Shown: piece by piece, positions 35,940 through 48,599 of the stretch
Position numbering within the stretch: position 1 is the stretch's first letter
Layout of the letters: each line of letters starts with the position of its first letter
Assembly (NCBI RefSeq): GCF_034190915.1
Contig: NW_026947544.1
Span: forward strand, 2,640,001-2,704,000
From: Cavia porcellus
Lineage: Eukaryota > Chordata > Mammalia > Rodentia > Caviidae
Direction: 5' to 3'
DNA: 64,000 nucleotides
The notes under the pieces: generated by a model
What the model was told of the DNA's origin: nothing
Databases searched by the model: none
The model's input: the letters and a program-made list of their open reading frames with translations, nothing else
Position numbers and translations under genes: made by a program

Positions 35940-36640
35940 ATCACAAAAAAGAAAACTTGAAGTTGTAACACAGCATCAAAGCAAAGAACAGATTTATTTA
36001 CAGAATTTGGCATAAATTTATCCTCATCTTAATATGACTTTAAATCACAGAACAGTAGACAACACTGGGCAAGGCATAAATTTAGGACTGAGCCATGTTC
36101 TTAGGAGTCCTCTGAGGGGATGCCCCGCAGCTGCCTAGGAATTCAGTGGCCTCTCTCAGGTGCAGACACTCAATTTTGGTGTGCACAATGTTTTCAGGCA
36201 GTAATCTCTCAAACCTTCTGGTCTGCACGTCACCTCTTATTGTCTGCACGTCACGGGGTTCTGGCTTGCCAATGAGACTGTACTTGTCACTAAGGGATCT
36301 GTAGTTGCCTATGGCATGAGGGCTCAGAAGGTAGCTGGAGCTCTTCAAGATGTAGCCTCTGTCCTCCTTTTATGGAGGCCCAAAGGTCAATATAGCCATC
36401 AGGGCAGTGAGGAGCAGAAGGGGCCAGCCTTGGCTGGCTGGAGGGAGAGGAGCTGAGAAGTAGGGGCTGGCGTGGCCAAAACGGGCTCATGGGATGAGAA
36501 CTCTGAGGTGCGCGTAAGGGACTAGGCGGTCGGTGGTCAGGAGCCTGCGGAGTGGTCCGAACCGGACAGTGTGGAGACAGCACCATGCAGGTAACTTGAG
36601 CAGCTGCACCCGGAGACCAGAGCAAAGGCCCATGTGCTGT
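35940..36640 (-). pseudogene. unassigned ORF-bearing, GC-richer island (possible gene-derived sequence)
   Basis: I do not recognise it. Two overlapping minus-strand frames are open: 36290-36625 (111 codons, Pro/Ser-rich, ending in a DGYIDLWASIKGG stretch) and 36082-36348 (88 codons, with YLLSPHAIGNYRSL, KYSLIGKPEPRD and a C-terminus rich in charged residues). The second could continue the first after a one-base frameshift around 36348. An AATAAA lies on the minus strand near 35990, about 90 bases after the stop, followed by non-tail sequence. Base composition is clearly unlike the L1s on both sides. It could be a disrupted retrocopy, a terminal exon of an unknown gene, or an ERV-derived piece. 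No poly(A) tail is visible. Confidence 0.35.
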
Positions 36641-37495
36641 TCAGAAAGATGTGTATAGATATCTACTAAGTGTGTTGGTTTACAGGTCTGGTTCTACTTT
36701 CTTTTTTGATTTTAGGTACTTGACCTATCCATCTGTGACAGTAAGATGTTGATGTACCTCATTACAATTGTGTTGGTGTCTGTTTAATTTTGCATGGTCA
36801 TTATTATTTGTTTTATGAAGAGAGAATGCTTTGATGTATATGTGCTTGTAATTATTAACTCTGTCAGTTATTCCCTAATCAATATGTAGTGATCTTCTTT
36901 AGATCCTCTCATCAGTTTTAGCTTGAAGTCCAGTTTGTCTGAAATTAGGACAGTAATTCTTACTGTTTACCCATTTTCCATTCCATGATACATTGTTTTC
37001 TAACTTTTGATTTAACTCTGTATCTTTTTAAATTAAATGTTTCTTGTTGGGTTTTCTTCCTGAATCCTTGTGCCAAGCTGTGTCTTTTGACAGAGTATTG
37101 AGGCCATTCACATTGAGAGTTTTTAACTGAAAGTTTTCCTGTCACTATTATTTTCTTGTTCTTGATTTTCTTATTTTTTGTATTTTGTTTGTAGCTCATT
37201 TATCCAGGTGTATCCTTTATTTTATTTTGCCCCCCCCTCCTGAGTTATTGACACTGTTTGCTTCATTGTCTCTTCTGCAAGACACACTGGAGAATTTTTT
37301 GTAATGCTAGTTTGATGGTGGTGGAATAACTGTTATTTCTTCATTTGATTTAAAGTAGTTTTGTAGGATACGTAAGTCAGGGTTATCCTATAAGACTTGA
37401 AACACTACATTCTGAGCCCTTTTAGCCTTAAAGGTTTGTGTATTTATATCTGTTATAACTCTAATGGGTTTACCTTTATGCAATATTTGTTGCCT

Positions 37496-37570
37496 GCTTT
37501 TTTTTTTTTTTTTTGTGCTGGGGATGGAACTCGCAGGCACTTATGCTGCTGAGCTAAATCTCCAGCCCTT
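37496..37570 (-). repeat. ID-type SINE, internally deleted
   Basis: GTGCTGGGGATGGAACTCGC, then GGCACTTATGCTGCTGAGCT and AAATCTCCAGCCC; the middle is missing. Confidence 0.8.
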
Positions 37571-37579
37571 TTTAATAGT

Positions 37580-37668
37580 GATTTTTTTTTTTTTTGTATT
37601 GAGGATCAAACTTACAACCTTACACTTACAGGCAGGTGCGTATGCTGCTGAGTTAAATCTCTAGGCCC
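37580..37668 (-). repeat. ID-type SINE, diverged
   Basis: GTATTGAGGATCAAACTTAC, GGCAGGTGCGTATGCTGCTG and TAAATCTCTAGGCCC. Confidence 0.8.
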
Positions 37669-37884
37669 TGTTGCCTGTCTTTAACAGCTTTTACACTTTT
37701 GTCCCTGTGATGGATTTTTGGAACTTTGCATGTAATGTGACATAAAGAAGTTCTTTTTTGTATGACTCCTTGGGATTTATATGCCTCACTTATATGATAA
37801 TGCATTTCTTTACCTCTCTTTGGCATGTTTTCTGCCATTATCATGAATAGTTTTTATTGGGTCCTGACCTAGATCTCTAATCTC

Positions 37885-38290
37885 TCAAATGAGTATATAG
37901 CGAAGACTTAAATAAAATGAGACAAGTAGTATGGTTTCGGGGCTCCAGGAGTGTCAAAACCTGTTAGCTGAATTTGAGATACTGAGGGCTAAATCAAAGA
38001 CTTTTAAACCACCCACCTTTATTAGGTCCAAAACAAAGAGCGGGGAAACTGAGGAAAGTGTAGACAATGAGCAGGACCTCAGGAGTCACTTTGAGAACTT
38101 CTCCAAGTAATAAACAACATCAATTTAGGAGAACCATTTTATCATGAAGATATGGTAGGGATGAGACTATAGGAGTAATTTCTGCAGCTGCAGTCTCTAT
38201 CTACTTAATTGATGTTTGAGCCAAATGTCCATAGCTGTGGCCTTATGTTGCCCTTTGAGGTATCTCTGGCCTCACAGACCATTTTTTGGC
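37885..38290 (-). repeat. LTR-like repeat, family B
   Basis: It starts like 26015-26190 (AGTATATAGCGAAGACTTAA ATAAAA). It also carries a CCACCTTTATTAGG segment, giving CCTAATAAAGG on the minus strand, near 38013. The ends are uncertain. Confidence 0.45.
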
Positions 38291-38439
38291 CTCAGTCAGG
38301 ACCAATGATTCATAGAGATTCACTTACTATGAATCAGCTCCTGTCACCAGACAAGGGGCTGAGGCCTAGGACAGACTTGTATATAAACATAGAAAGCCAA
38401 TTAGTTAATTTTATATCCTGCTTAGAGCTGCTTTGTAGT

Positions 38440-39030
38440 GATCCCCACCAAATTTTATATACATTTATGTTGACTTTTAACTTTTCACTTATTCCAGTTA
38501 CCTCTAGGTTAGTCTTTATCTATCACTGTTTGACTCATTCTTTTGTTCTCTTGATATCTTGTCTTTGATTTTTAAATGCATCAGTTTTCCTAGTTATAAA
38601 ATTCTGTCCTCACATTAATTGACCTGCTGCACACATAAGTTTAATATGATTTTTAATCTCCTAAATTTTTGATTGATGTGTTTTCATGACCTCTCATTCT
38701 TTGGTGTACTGGTCATTTATGTGTTACATTATTTTGTTTAGCTCACTTCATATTTCATTAGTGTCTTCTGAACATTTTTGTATCTCTTTGGTTGGTTGTT
38801 CCTTTTTTGCTTAGTTATATCTTCTCTATTTGCACCATGTCTTTCATCTGTTTCTTGACTTTTTCTATTATTTTTTCAAGTAACTCACTTGCATGTCTAA
38901 TATATTGTGATCCTAGCAGTGTCCTAGATTGGATTGGTGGAGCTGGGAATTTAGGGAGGTTTTTTGTTGCCTTGTCATGTTTCTGTTGTTTTGTTTGTTT
39001 TATTTTATGTTGATCTTTGTGGTTACTTAC
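38440..39030 (-). mobile_element. L1 fragment, ORF1-side
   Basis: Antisense text such as TTTTTTCAAGTAACTCACTTG and CTTTGGTTGGTTGTTCC resembles L1 ORF1/5' UTR in reverse. Weak in detail. Confidence 0.45.
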
Positions 39031-39365
39031 TGTCAAAAGAGTTAGTTACTATTGTAAACATGTGATAGCTTTCCATGTGTTGTATTTTGAGCATGGTTGA
39101 CTATAAGAGTTTGTCACAGATCCAGAGTCCAACTATCTTGATTATTTTGGGAGCTGGGAATGTAGTGCAGTTAGCTGACTATATCTTCAGAATAGATTAA
39201 ACAGAATTAACTATCAAGAAATTAACAAGTTTTATGATTGTACTGTATAATCATACTATGATCATATGATCATGAGATAATGATTTGTTACATTAATGAC
39301 AACCTGCTGATTGAACCTGGTGAGCAAGAAGTAGCAACTATTGTACACTTTCTTTCTTTCTTTGT
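39031..39365. other. unassigned DNA
   Basis: No gene was found. TATGATCATATGATCATGAG near 39256-39275 is a local palindrome-like tract. Confidence 0.4.
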
Positions 39366-39461
39366 CTTTTTTTTTTTTTTTTTTGGTACTGGGAATTGAA
39401 CTCATGACCTTGTGCTTGCTAGGCAGGCACTTATACACTGCTGAGCTAAATCCTTGGCCAC
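39366..39461 (-). repeat. ID-type SINE
   Basis: T-run, TTGGTACTGGGAATTGAACT, GGCAGGCACTTATACACTGC, CTAAATCCTTGGCC. Flanked by ACACTTTCTTTCT-type duplications at about 39347 and 39462. Confidence 0.9.
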
Positions 39462-39800
39462 ACACTTTCTTTTTAATTTTTATTTTATTCTAATTTTGAC
39501 CTAGGAAAATTATATGTTCAGCAATACTGTTAACAGCACTTTCATTAAACTCATTTCCACCTTTTCAGTGTAAGTTCAGAGCTGAAGTACCTTACAAGTT
39601 ACCTGCTTTAGCTTTGTTCTAAGCCACTTTGATGTGCAGAAACTAAGTTATGATGGCAAATTATAGGAAAAGGAGCATTATTTTTGAGGATTCACTGTAT
39701 TGTTAGTAAAAGTATATGGGAAAGATATAATGTATAACAGTTCTGTTAATACAAGTGAAGGATTACTATTTCCAGATGAAATAAATAATGGTTTTTCTGT

Positions 39801-40335
39801 TGTACCCCCAAAACAAGGCCCCAAAATGTTATTAAAAAAAAAAAACCAAACAGGGCAACATGTCTTTTTTTTTTTTTTTATAAAGAAAAAGAGTGCTTTT
39901 ATTTAAGCTGACACTAGCAACACAGTGCAGATGGAGTTTGCAAAGCTGTGTAACTGGGTTAGAATTCTGACATACTTTTATAGCAGTTAAACTGCAAGGT
40001 AAAGAGTGATGTGATGAGAGCAAGAATGGAGAAGGCCTTTGTTCCCCTTTGCTTGGGGTCAGAGACGTTTCGTAGTTGGTGGATAGCTCTTTTTTTTCTT
40101 AATTTACAACCATTGGGCTGCTAATTTCAGGAACATTTATTTCTCACAAAAGGAAAAAAGTTTGACACAGCATCATTTGTCTCTCTAAAGGGAACATAGG
40201 TTACACAGCAAACAGGTTACTAACGTGACGACACATATAGAACAGCATGGTGATGCTTCAGTTAATTTTAAACTATGTGGTTGGTGCTCCAGTTACATGG
40301 TTACTAGGGTGATAAGCATAGCACAGAATGACAAA
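39801..40335 (-). repeat. solo LTR related to the gammaretrovirus-like provirus LTR
   Basis: TGTACCCCCAAAACAAGGCC, CAAAATGTTATTAAA, CAACACAGTGCAGATGGAG and GCAAAGCTGTGTAACTGGGT follow the order of the LTR at 52776-53197. It is longer and diverged. The left end is clear (TG at 39801); the right end near 40333 is approximate. Antisense to UTY, about 490 bp before the first exon seen. Confidence 0.65.
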
Positions 40336-40823
40336 GCTCTTTTTTTGCTAATAATAATCTTTTTAACTTTGCCTTTTAGCTTTTTTTAGCACAACATTTT
40401 CTTTGATACTGTAATTAAATTAATTTTGCTGTGTCTTTAATGACTAACATAATAATTTTGTAATTGATTATATAAGTAATACTGTTCCTCAGGGCTTACC
40501 CTTCTATAATCATAGTAGTTTAAACCTGAAATTCAAACCCTTTCTTTCAGAGATGAATCAGTTTACTCCTACAAAAGTTTTCCCTTTTGCTATATTAGAA
40601 CAAAAATTAGGATTATGTTTTTGTATGAGTTTGTTGTATTATATATTAAAATGTGAGTTATCTTAACTTTGATCTTTCATATTGTTAGCCTATTACGTGA
40701 TAAATGAAAAAATTATATGAATACTTTCAAACTTAGATTTAAGTTATATGTGATACATAATTTAATTTGTGTATTGTTTTAATATTCAGTATTTAATTGT
40801 CTGAAATTTCTACCACTAAATAG
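40336..40823. other. unassigned intron DNA before the UTY exon
   Basis: AT-rich, no repeat recognised. It supplies the acceptor-side sequence TTCTACCACTAAATAG of the UTY exon. Confidence 0.5.
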
Positions 40824-40950
40824 GTATTGTCTTCTGAAAATTCTAAAGCATTGTCAGACATTAAGAGAAGCTCTTATTGCAGCAGGAAAAGATGTTATAT
40901 GGCATGAACGGTCAAACAATGAACCTGCTCATTATTGCAGTATCTGTGAG
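40824..40950 (+). CDS. UTY: UTY/KDM6A-family third-last coding exon (start of C-terminal zinc domain)
   Basis: KDM6 proteins are Fe(II)/2-oxoglutarate histone H3K27 demethylases; the Y-linked member UTY has weak catalysis and acts in chromatin complexes in the nucleus. The exon begins after an AAATAG acceptor with one base completing a codon (Lys in KDM6A, from the preceding exon), then reads [20 protein letters not shown], continues [18 protein letters not shown] and ends SICE exactly at a codon boundary before a GTATCT donor. The C-x2-C pair in HYCSIC is the first half of the zinc site that follows the JmjC domain. The 127-bp exon has no stop in this frame. Residues such as [11 protein letters not shown] differ from my recollection of KDM6A (IIWHGRTKEE), which points to UTY. 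KDM6B is excluded by the sequence. KDM6 family is near certain; UTY rather than KDM6A is an inference. Confidence 0.9.
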
Positions 40951-41380
40951 GTATCTGTTCTTACAGATAATTGTATTTGTTTTGGATTTTCCTAAGTTTT
41001 TCCTTCTCTCACTTTCAATGTTATAAATTTATGTATACTTTTATGTCACCTTTTTTAAAATTGAAATCAGCTATTATACTGATTCTCATCTGAGGATAAA
41101 ATATTTCACTAGCTATATAGATTAACCTAATAAGGATATCTTTGCTAATTAGTTCTGATGGGCTCAACTAGTATCAAAAATGAGGAGTATTAAATTGTTT
41201 TTGGCTGAAAAGAGTAGTAAGTCTGAAGGCCAGTGGCACAGGCACATTCTAATTGGAACAGTGATTAGTAAATAAACTTTTGTAATCAAAATATTTAAAG
41301 GGTGAAATTTGAGGAATTTCTGAATAGTCAAGTACCAGTCTTATCTTTATTGATTGCTTTTTTCTCTTTTATGTCATTAG
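40951..41380 (+). other. UTY intron between third-last and penultimate exons
   Basis: A 430-bp intron with GTATCT donor and TTTTATGTCATTAG acceptor. No interspersed repeat was recognised in it. Confidence 0.85.
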
Positions 41381-42992
<1,612 letters not shown>

Positions 42993-43022
42993 GCTCCATC
43001 ATTATCAACCTCCTCTTCTTAA
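42993..43022 (+). CDS. UTY: UTY/KDM6A-family last coding exon, with stop codon
   Basis: After a 1441-bp intron ending TTTTTATTTTTAG, nine codons read APSLSTSSS followed by TAA. Joined to the preceding exon this gives the terminus FTLAPSLSTSSS. From memory, KDM6A ends TLAPPLPSASS and human UTY ends in a run of serines after LSL, so this terminus is closer to UTY. No stop or frameshift interrupts the three exons, so the 3' end of the gene looks functional. Confidence 0.9.
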   Translation, partial: APSLSTSSS

Positions 43023-43855
43023 TACTGTTCCATGAACATCAAGACCTTTCTGCTCCAGGAAATATCTGTATCACTGGTTTTGTAGCTGTTTCATAAAACT
43101 GCTGACTCAAAGCTATGTCTATGCAAGTTTATAAAAACAGAGGGTCAGGTAACTGGACAGAGAGGATGTTTCCTCTACACTAGTATTAAAAAAGCTGTCC
43201 CCTCTGTATCTTAAAAAATAATAATGTTATGTGTAGAGCTGACAAAATGTCAGTGTTACCTAGACTCACTTGAAGATGAGCCTCTTTCTCATCCTCTCAT
43301 TTTTTTTTTCCTGTTTTTGTTTTCTAATTTCCAGGCAAATGGATTAATTTTCATCTGTATTTTAGTCTTTCAGAATTTTCTTGGGGAAAATATTACTTGC
43401 TATCTGGCAATTCTTTGTAAGATGGTTAACAAATTTCAGTCGTTAAAAAAATTTTTTTTTTCCTGACCAACTTTTTTTTTTTTATGTGAAAAATGAGGTG
43501 AGACAGTTTTTTAGTTTTTCTGTACTATTTCAAGGTTATGATGGTTACACTTGTGGTTCTGAAATAAATTAAGAGAATTAATAACCAAGTTGCAAAAAAG
43601 ATTACGCATAAAAAATAAACTTCCAATTTGTGATTTTTGTTTATAATATTGATACAGATTTGAACTATTTATAAATGCATATTTATTGCTTGAGAATATT
43701 TGTGAATTGAATATTGTTTTATCCAAACTTACTTGTCGTTAAATACTAAGGAGTTCTGTAATTTTAAGCACTACTCCTGTTACATTTTGTATGTATACAT
43801 AAATCTGTTTAGAATTGTACAGAAACATTTATTAAAACTTTTTAATGTTTAAAGG
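43023..43855 (+). other. UTY: UTY 3' untranslated region (proposed)
   Basis: Sequence directly downstream of the UTY stop contains no recognisable repeat for at least 800 bp, apart from T-runs near 43300, 43450 and 43475, consistent with a retained 3' UTR. An AATAAA lies at 43563-43568 and an ATTAAA at 43831-43836, the latter followed within 25 bp by a TTTTTAATGTTTAAAGGGTTTT tract, so I place the likely main end near 43855. The exact cleavage site cannot be read from DNA alone, and longer 3' UTR forms are possible because repeat-free sequence continues to about 44930. Confidence 0.6.
43831..43836 (+). terminator. candidate polyadenylation signal ATTAAA for UTY
   Basis: This is the commonest variant poly(A) hexamer, about 810 bp after the UTY stop, with a T/GT-rich stretch downstream. 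The canonical AATAAA at 43563-43568 is the alternative, earlier site. Confidence 0.45.
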
Positions 43856-44929
43856 GTTTTCCACTGTTTCAGTTTTAAAAAACTTCTGTAAAGACCCAGT
43901 TTTTGTTACTTTTCAAATCTAATGAATATATGTATTTTATGTGTGTACATACCTATGTACAATATATAGAAACTTCAGTATATAATTGTATACGAAAAAT
44001 ACAAAGCTTGAATTTTTATATCTACAGTAGTTTTTGAGGTGCCTAGTATGAAGTATTGCTTACAAAAAAGTATGCTTATTTTTAAAGTAAATGTTGTTTG
44101 GTTTCACTTACTAAGTTGCAATTATTGTGATTGTAGCCAGTAAATAACTACTGCAAATATAAAATAGTACAAAGCAAAATACTGGGTAAAGATAAGGCTT
44201 TAAAGAGAACATTTTATAAATTTAATGAGTCTTGTTAATTGTATTTGGTTATTTTGTGAAAGAGATTCAAATTGTTGATTTCTATGTTAAGAGAACAGAT
44301 ACATTTATTTATTAAGTTAGATGACATAGAAATTCCATACTTCTCTAATTGTACAACATAGTGAGAGAGGGTTGCAATGATAGTATTAAATAATTTGTTT
44401 CCAGTGAATTTTTAACAAATTCTATGAAAGCTTTTGTTTCATATGAGTAACATTTTTTTAACCACATAACTTAATTTAATAATACTTGGCTTTTCTACCT
44501 CTACTTTATAAAGCTTTTGATCTGTATCATTACCCTATCCCTTGTTCTAAGAGTTTTCCAGAAAACTTTACTGAAGAATTATAAAATCCGATGTGGAAGT
44601 TATATAAATTTATAACAGGAAAGTTTACAATCCAATGTGCTGAAATGCTGATGGTTACATTAATGAAATATATTTTTTAAAATGGTTTTTACATACTTTG
44701 GCATGCTAGACTAAAGATGTTGAAATATTTTACAGTTTAATATTATTTTGGAGTATTAAAACCCTCAGGGTATTAGTCACCTATGTATAATTTCATTTAA
44801 AAAACTGCAATTTTTGGTTAAAAGAAATGCTAAATCAATCTAGATATTTGTAATGTTAATGCTTAAGAAATTTCATGTAAATGTTTCCAAAGATCACAAA
44901 GTGAAGGCAAACTTCTTTAAACAAAAATT
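43856..44929. other. UTY downstream flank or extended 3' UTR
   Basis: Repeat-free AT-rich DNA with further ATTAAA-type hexamers (for example near 44756). No gene was found. Confidence 0.45.
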
Positions 44930-45145
44930 TTAGGTATGTGTGGTAGCACATGGCTTTGATTCCCACAGTATAGGAGACTGAGACAATATCTGAAGCGTGA
45001 GCTTGTCTGGACAACAGTAGTTAGTGATAGATCTTACCTCAAAAGAAAATATGAATGCAGTTTTAAAAGAGCTAGGATGTAGGTTAGTTGAAAAGCCTGG
45101 GTTTTTTCTTCAGTTCTTCCCACACCACCTCAAAAGCACATCAGT
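44930..45145 (+). repeat. B1-ID dimer SINE
   Basis: B1-like left part (GTGTGGTAGCACATGGCTTT, GGAGACTGAGACAATATCTG, CTTACCTCAAAAGAAAAT) followed by an ID-like right part (AGCTAGGATGTAGGTTAGTT, CTTCAGTTCTTCCC). A second such dimer is at 54477-54690. Confidence 0.7.
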
Positions 45146-45699
45146 CATCAACAAAGAGTATACTTTTCAGAAATAAATTAAATCTTTAAGTGAACATACA
45201 GGAAATGAAAGATGCATCAACATCATTTAGAAGTTTAACTATTGGATGGCTAAAATTGCTTAGACTACTCATATAATATGTTTCAGTTAAATAAATTTAT
45301 ATTATTTAAAAAAGGATCCTAATCCACAAATTCTCTAAATCATCAAGGTTTTTGTTTCGTTTTCAAATAGCAGGTGAGTGAGAACTCAAGCATATTCTTT
45401 TCTCTTTGTTAGCAAATAACTACTTTTTACTTTTCAGTACATTTTAATGAAGATTTATTTCTGTCTGTGCCATGATTCTATAACTCAACTTGCTTATTGA
45501 AGTAAATATAAAATATTTTAACACCCATGTTTTATTGTTAAAGTAAATTGCTTTTTACAAGTAGGTTTCAAATTAAGGCCTTCAAAATACTAGCATGTGG
45601 TCAGCAGATGTGTATGCTCAGTCTTGAGCTCAGCACAAAGGAGTACTCTGTTTCTGAGAAATGGTTGAATTTTTTGCAAGATTTTTGTATTTTCAAAAC
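45146..45699. other. unassigned DNA
   Basis: I see no gene or repeat in this stretch. Confidence 0.4.
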
Positions 45700-45701
45700 T
45701 T

Positions 45702-45782
45702 TGCTGGGGATATAGCCTAGTGGTATAAGTACCTGCCTTGCAAGCACATGGTTTGATCCCCAGTACTCCTCCAAACCAAAAT
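45702..45782 (+). repeat. ID-type SINE
   Basis: TTTGCTGGGGATATAGCCTA, CCTGCCTTGCAAGCACATGG, TTTGATCCCCAGTACTCC. Just after it, TTTCTCAGAAAACCCAGATG occurs twice (45819 and 45850). Confidence 0.8.
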
Positions 45783-45941
45783 GTTTATGTATGTTTAATA
45801 CATTTTCTTTACTTGTTTCTCAGAAAACCCAGATGGTATGCTACACTAGTTTCTCAGAAAACCCAGATGATAAGATAACCCAGTTATGATACGCAGTTAC
45901 ACCTTGCTTTCCATGTGAGTAAAAGTTTTTCCATTGAGTAT

Positions 45942-46376
45942 TATTTTACCCCAAAACAAGACTGCAAGATGTTGTTTAAAAAGTGGGGCAAGACGTTTTT
46001 TAAAAAGAAGAGCATAATTTTAGCTGGCACCCAGCAACATAGCCTGCATTGGAATCTGCAGAGCTGTGTAACCAGGTTAGGTTAGCGGGTGGGGTGTTAT
46101 GTAAGGTAAAACCACAAGGAAGAGAAAAGGGAGGGAGCTTATACAAAAAGGGAGTTAATCTCTGCAAACATTTTACAATCAAGAGTCAGTCATTCCTGGG
46201 ACCATATGTTTTACAATTGGTGGTCATCAAATGTTGTACAATCAGGGGTCAGTTGGTTCTGGGACCAAACTGCTGTTCTAGAAGGGGGTTAATTCAAAAG
46301 AAACAAGAGTTGAACACAGGTCATGGTAACCAGGCTTAAAGAACAGGATGGCAACACTTTTAGTTAGGTTACAACA
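45942..46376 (-). repeat. 3' LTR of the gammaretrovirus-like provirus
   Basis: It pairs with 52776-53197; for example GCCTGCATTGGAATCTGCAG and GGGAGGGAGCTTATAC are shared. Minus-strand start TGTTGTAACCTAAC. Its left terminal TG reads TA. Confidence 0.93.
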
Positions 46377-46385
46377 TTCCCCATT
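46377..46385 (-). promoter_or_regulatory. polypurine tract
   Basis: AATGGGGAA on the minus strand, directly before the 3' LTR start TGTTG. It primes plus-strand DNA synthesis in retroviruses. Confidence 0.75.
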
Positions 46386-46399
46386 GATTTTAATCAGTG

Positions 46400-48590
46400 A
46401 GTCAAATCATTGGCTCATGGAAAGGAACTTTAGACAAGGGCATTTGTTCATATCCTGTGTCCTTAAAATCATAACATTTTGAATTCAGTATTTGACATAG
46501 TTTACTAATTTGTTTATAATGCAAGGCCCAATAGTTACACAGACCAGAAGGACTAACAGAGGCACTGCAACTGCTGCTATAAGAGTTTTTAATGAAGGGG
46601 AAAAAGAGAAACAATGCTCAAACCAGTTTTTTTTTTTTTGGCCTGCCTTTCTTGTTCTCTTTCTTGCAATCACTTTTTAAGGCTTGCCATGTTCTGTCTG
46701 ATGAACCCAGAATGCTCGGCTTATACGCAGCAGTTTTCTCCTAAAGCCAAACAGACACCTCCCTCTTTCAAGAACCGGAGATCTAATATGCATCAGTTTT
46801 ATAAAACCATCTCAGCCAGGGAGCTCAAGGAATCTTCCAGCTTAGAGACAAAGTCATTGAAAGTGGCTAGATCTTGGTTGATAAGTGCACTCAATTATAC
46901 TCAGGTATAATTTTGGTCACCAATTACTAGGCTGGACACATATTGACCCTGCCATCCCAATTCCCCATAATTATTGGTATAACATAGGATTTCTCTTTAA
47001 TCAGACAGAGCTCCTTTGATTTAAGCTAGGAAAAAAAAAATGACTTCTACCATTTTCTCCAGAGTATCAATACACTTGAGGAAAGACATGAACCAATAGT
47101 CAAAACTCAGGGTGCTGGGTAAACAGGTGATGCATGGAACAAGGAGTTATACCAGAAGTGCAGGTGAACCAGATTCTGTTGGGAGCAACAAGGTGCTGAT
47201 TAGCAGGATAAGGGAGATTATAAATCAGGGATGAAGAGGTTAGATTACAGACTGTGGCATAAGGAGAAGTGCACAAGAGGTAGGAGGCAGAGTAAACACA
47301 AGTTCCTGGTGTACCCTGTACATTGTCCAGCATGAGCAAGGGTCTAGCACTCCACCAACAAAGTGGGGTCATCTGCATAGGAGTTTGAAACCTGATTTAT
47401 CATAACAGTCACAGGGGTGTCCATATAGAACGGTGGTTGAGATGGGCAGTCAATAATGAGGTTTGGGGCACTAAGATTGAGAAACTAGTAAGCAATGTCT
47501 AAAGGTAGAAAAGGATTCAGGGTTGGTACAAGAGTGACAGATAGCAAGGGGTTGGTGGCTTTGGGGGAAGGAGCGGGGATATCAGAGGGAGAGGAAGGAA
47601 GGTGTGTAAGTGAGAGGAAGCTGAGGTGGTTGGGGAGATTGTGGGCCTATGGGCCTATCAGGGGCTGTCCAGATAGGCCCAGGAACAAACTGGATGGTAA
47701 AGGTGTTCCCAGGGTTATATCCAGAGACCCATAACCTAATACCATAATGAATCCCACTTTCCAAACAGAGTCAGTTGGGGTTTTGCATCTGAAAGTCATA
47801 AGGTTACATTTATTGAGGGTGCAGGAAGACGGGGTCTCCCGGATGAGGAAAAGGTGGCAGTCTTCTTTGTTTCCCCACCAAGGACATATAGACTCACAAC
47901 CTCAGTATCTCCAAAAATATTCTGTCTCCATGGACTGTGAGCACCTCTCAGTGTGATAATCTCTAAACACCCCAGTTCCAACATAAGTAGCTGGCAGTTG
48001 TTTTTGGGGGCAGAGATACCAGCCAATGTATTGTAATTTGCTTTGGTTTTCTAGGTTTCCACAATGGTATTTTTTCCGTCTGTGGTTCTTGGATTAGGGC
48101 TGTCTTTTGTACAATATTTAGTGGGTTTGGGGCCCTATTTAATAACATACATAAATCTATGAAACACCACCATGGATGGTGGTGTTGGTTGCCAACACCT
48201 CACCAGTGATGTAATCAGTGATTTTCCAAGTTCCATATTGAGGGTTTTGAGATGTACCCCTGGGTTTTCCGTAAGGAAGAATGCAAAGGAACAAGACTAT
48301 TACGTACGTTTGGCAATCTTAAGTTTTAAAGGGCTTAGCAGTCCAGTTATCTGTAGGCTTGTCATTTTCAGAGACTGGGACCAGCTTAAAGTAGGAATGA
48401 TGGATCCAAGCAGGTTTCCCAGCAACCTTGATGGCAGTTGGAGTGCTGAGGATCACAATGTAGGGACCCTCCCACTGTGGTTTGAGAGACCCTTGGTGAT
48501 GTCGTTTGATGAGGACCAGTGTTCCTGGTTCTGCAGCAGGGTATTTGGCCTCAGGATAGGCTGCAGGTGGAGGATGTTGTCAGAATAAAT
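46400..48590 (-). pseudogene. env remnant of the gammaretrovirus-like provirus
   Basis: The surface part (about 47000-48590) has no long frame; a 92-codon Cys-rich piece is at 47100-47378. The transmembrane part has a leucine-rich helix near 46820-46900, a CX6CC motif near 46735-46760 closely followed by an in-frame stop, and a hydrophobic anchor in the piece at 46485-46673. It is not translatable as one protein. Confidence 0.8.
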
Positions 48591-48599
48591 GATGGATGG

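Larger units (their letters stand above)
36645..37880 (-). mobile_element. L1 fragments, ORF2 to ORF1 region, with SINEs
   Basis: Antisense L1 text: CAGTAATTCTTACTGTTTAC, AGTATTGAGGCCATTCACAT (ORF2 start side), GATGGTGGTGGAATAACTGT, GATGGATTTTTGGAACTTTG. Two ID SINEs sit side by side at 37496-37570 and 37580-37668. Confidence 0.7.

Noticed and set aside
48172..48588. 138-codon + strand open frame
   Set aside because: It lies antisense to the env region of the provirus, with no start context or motif.
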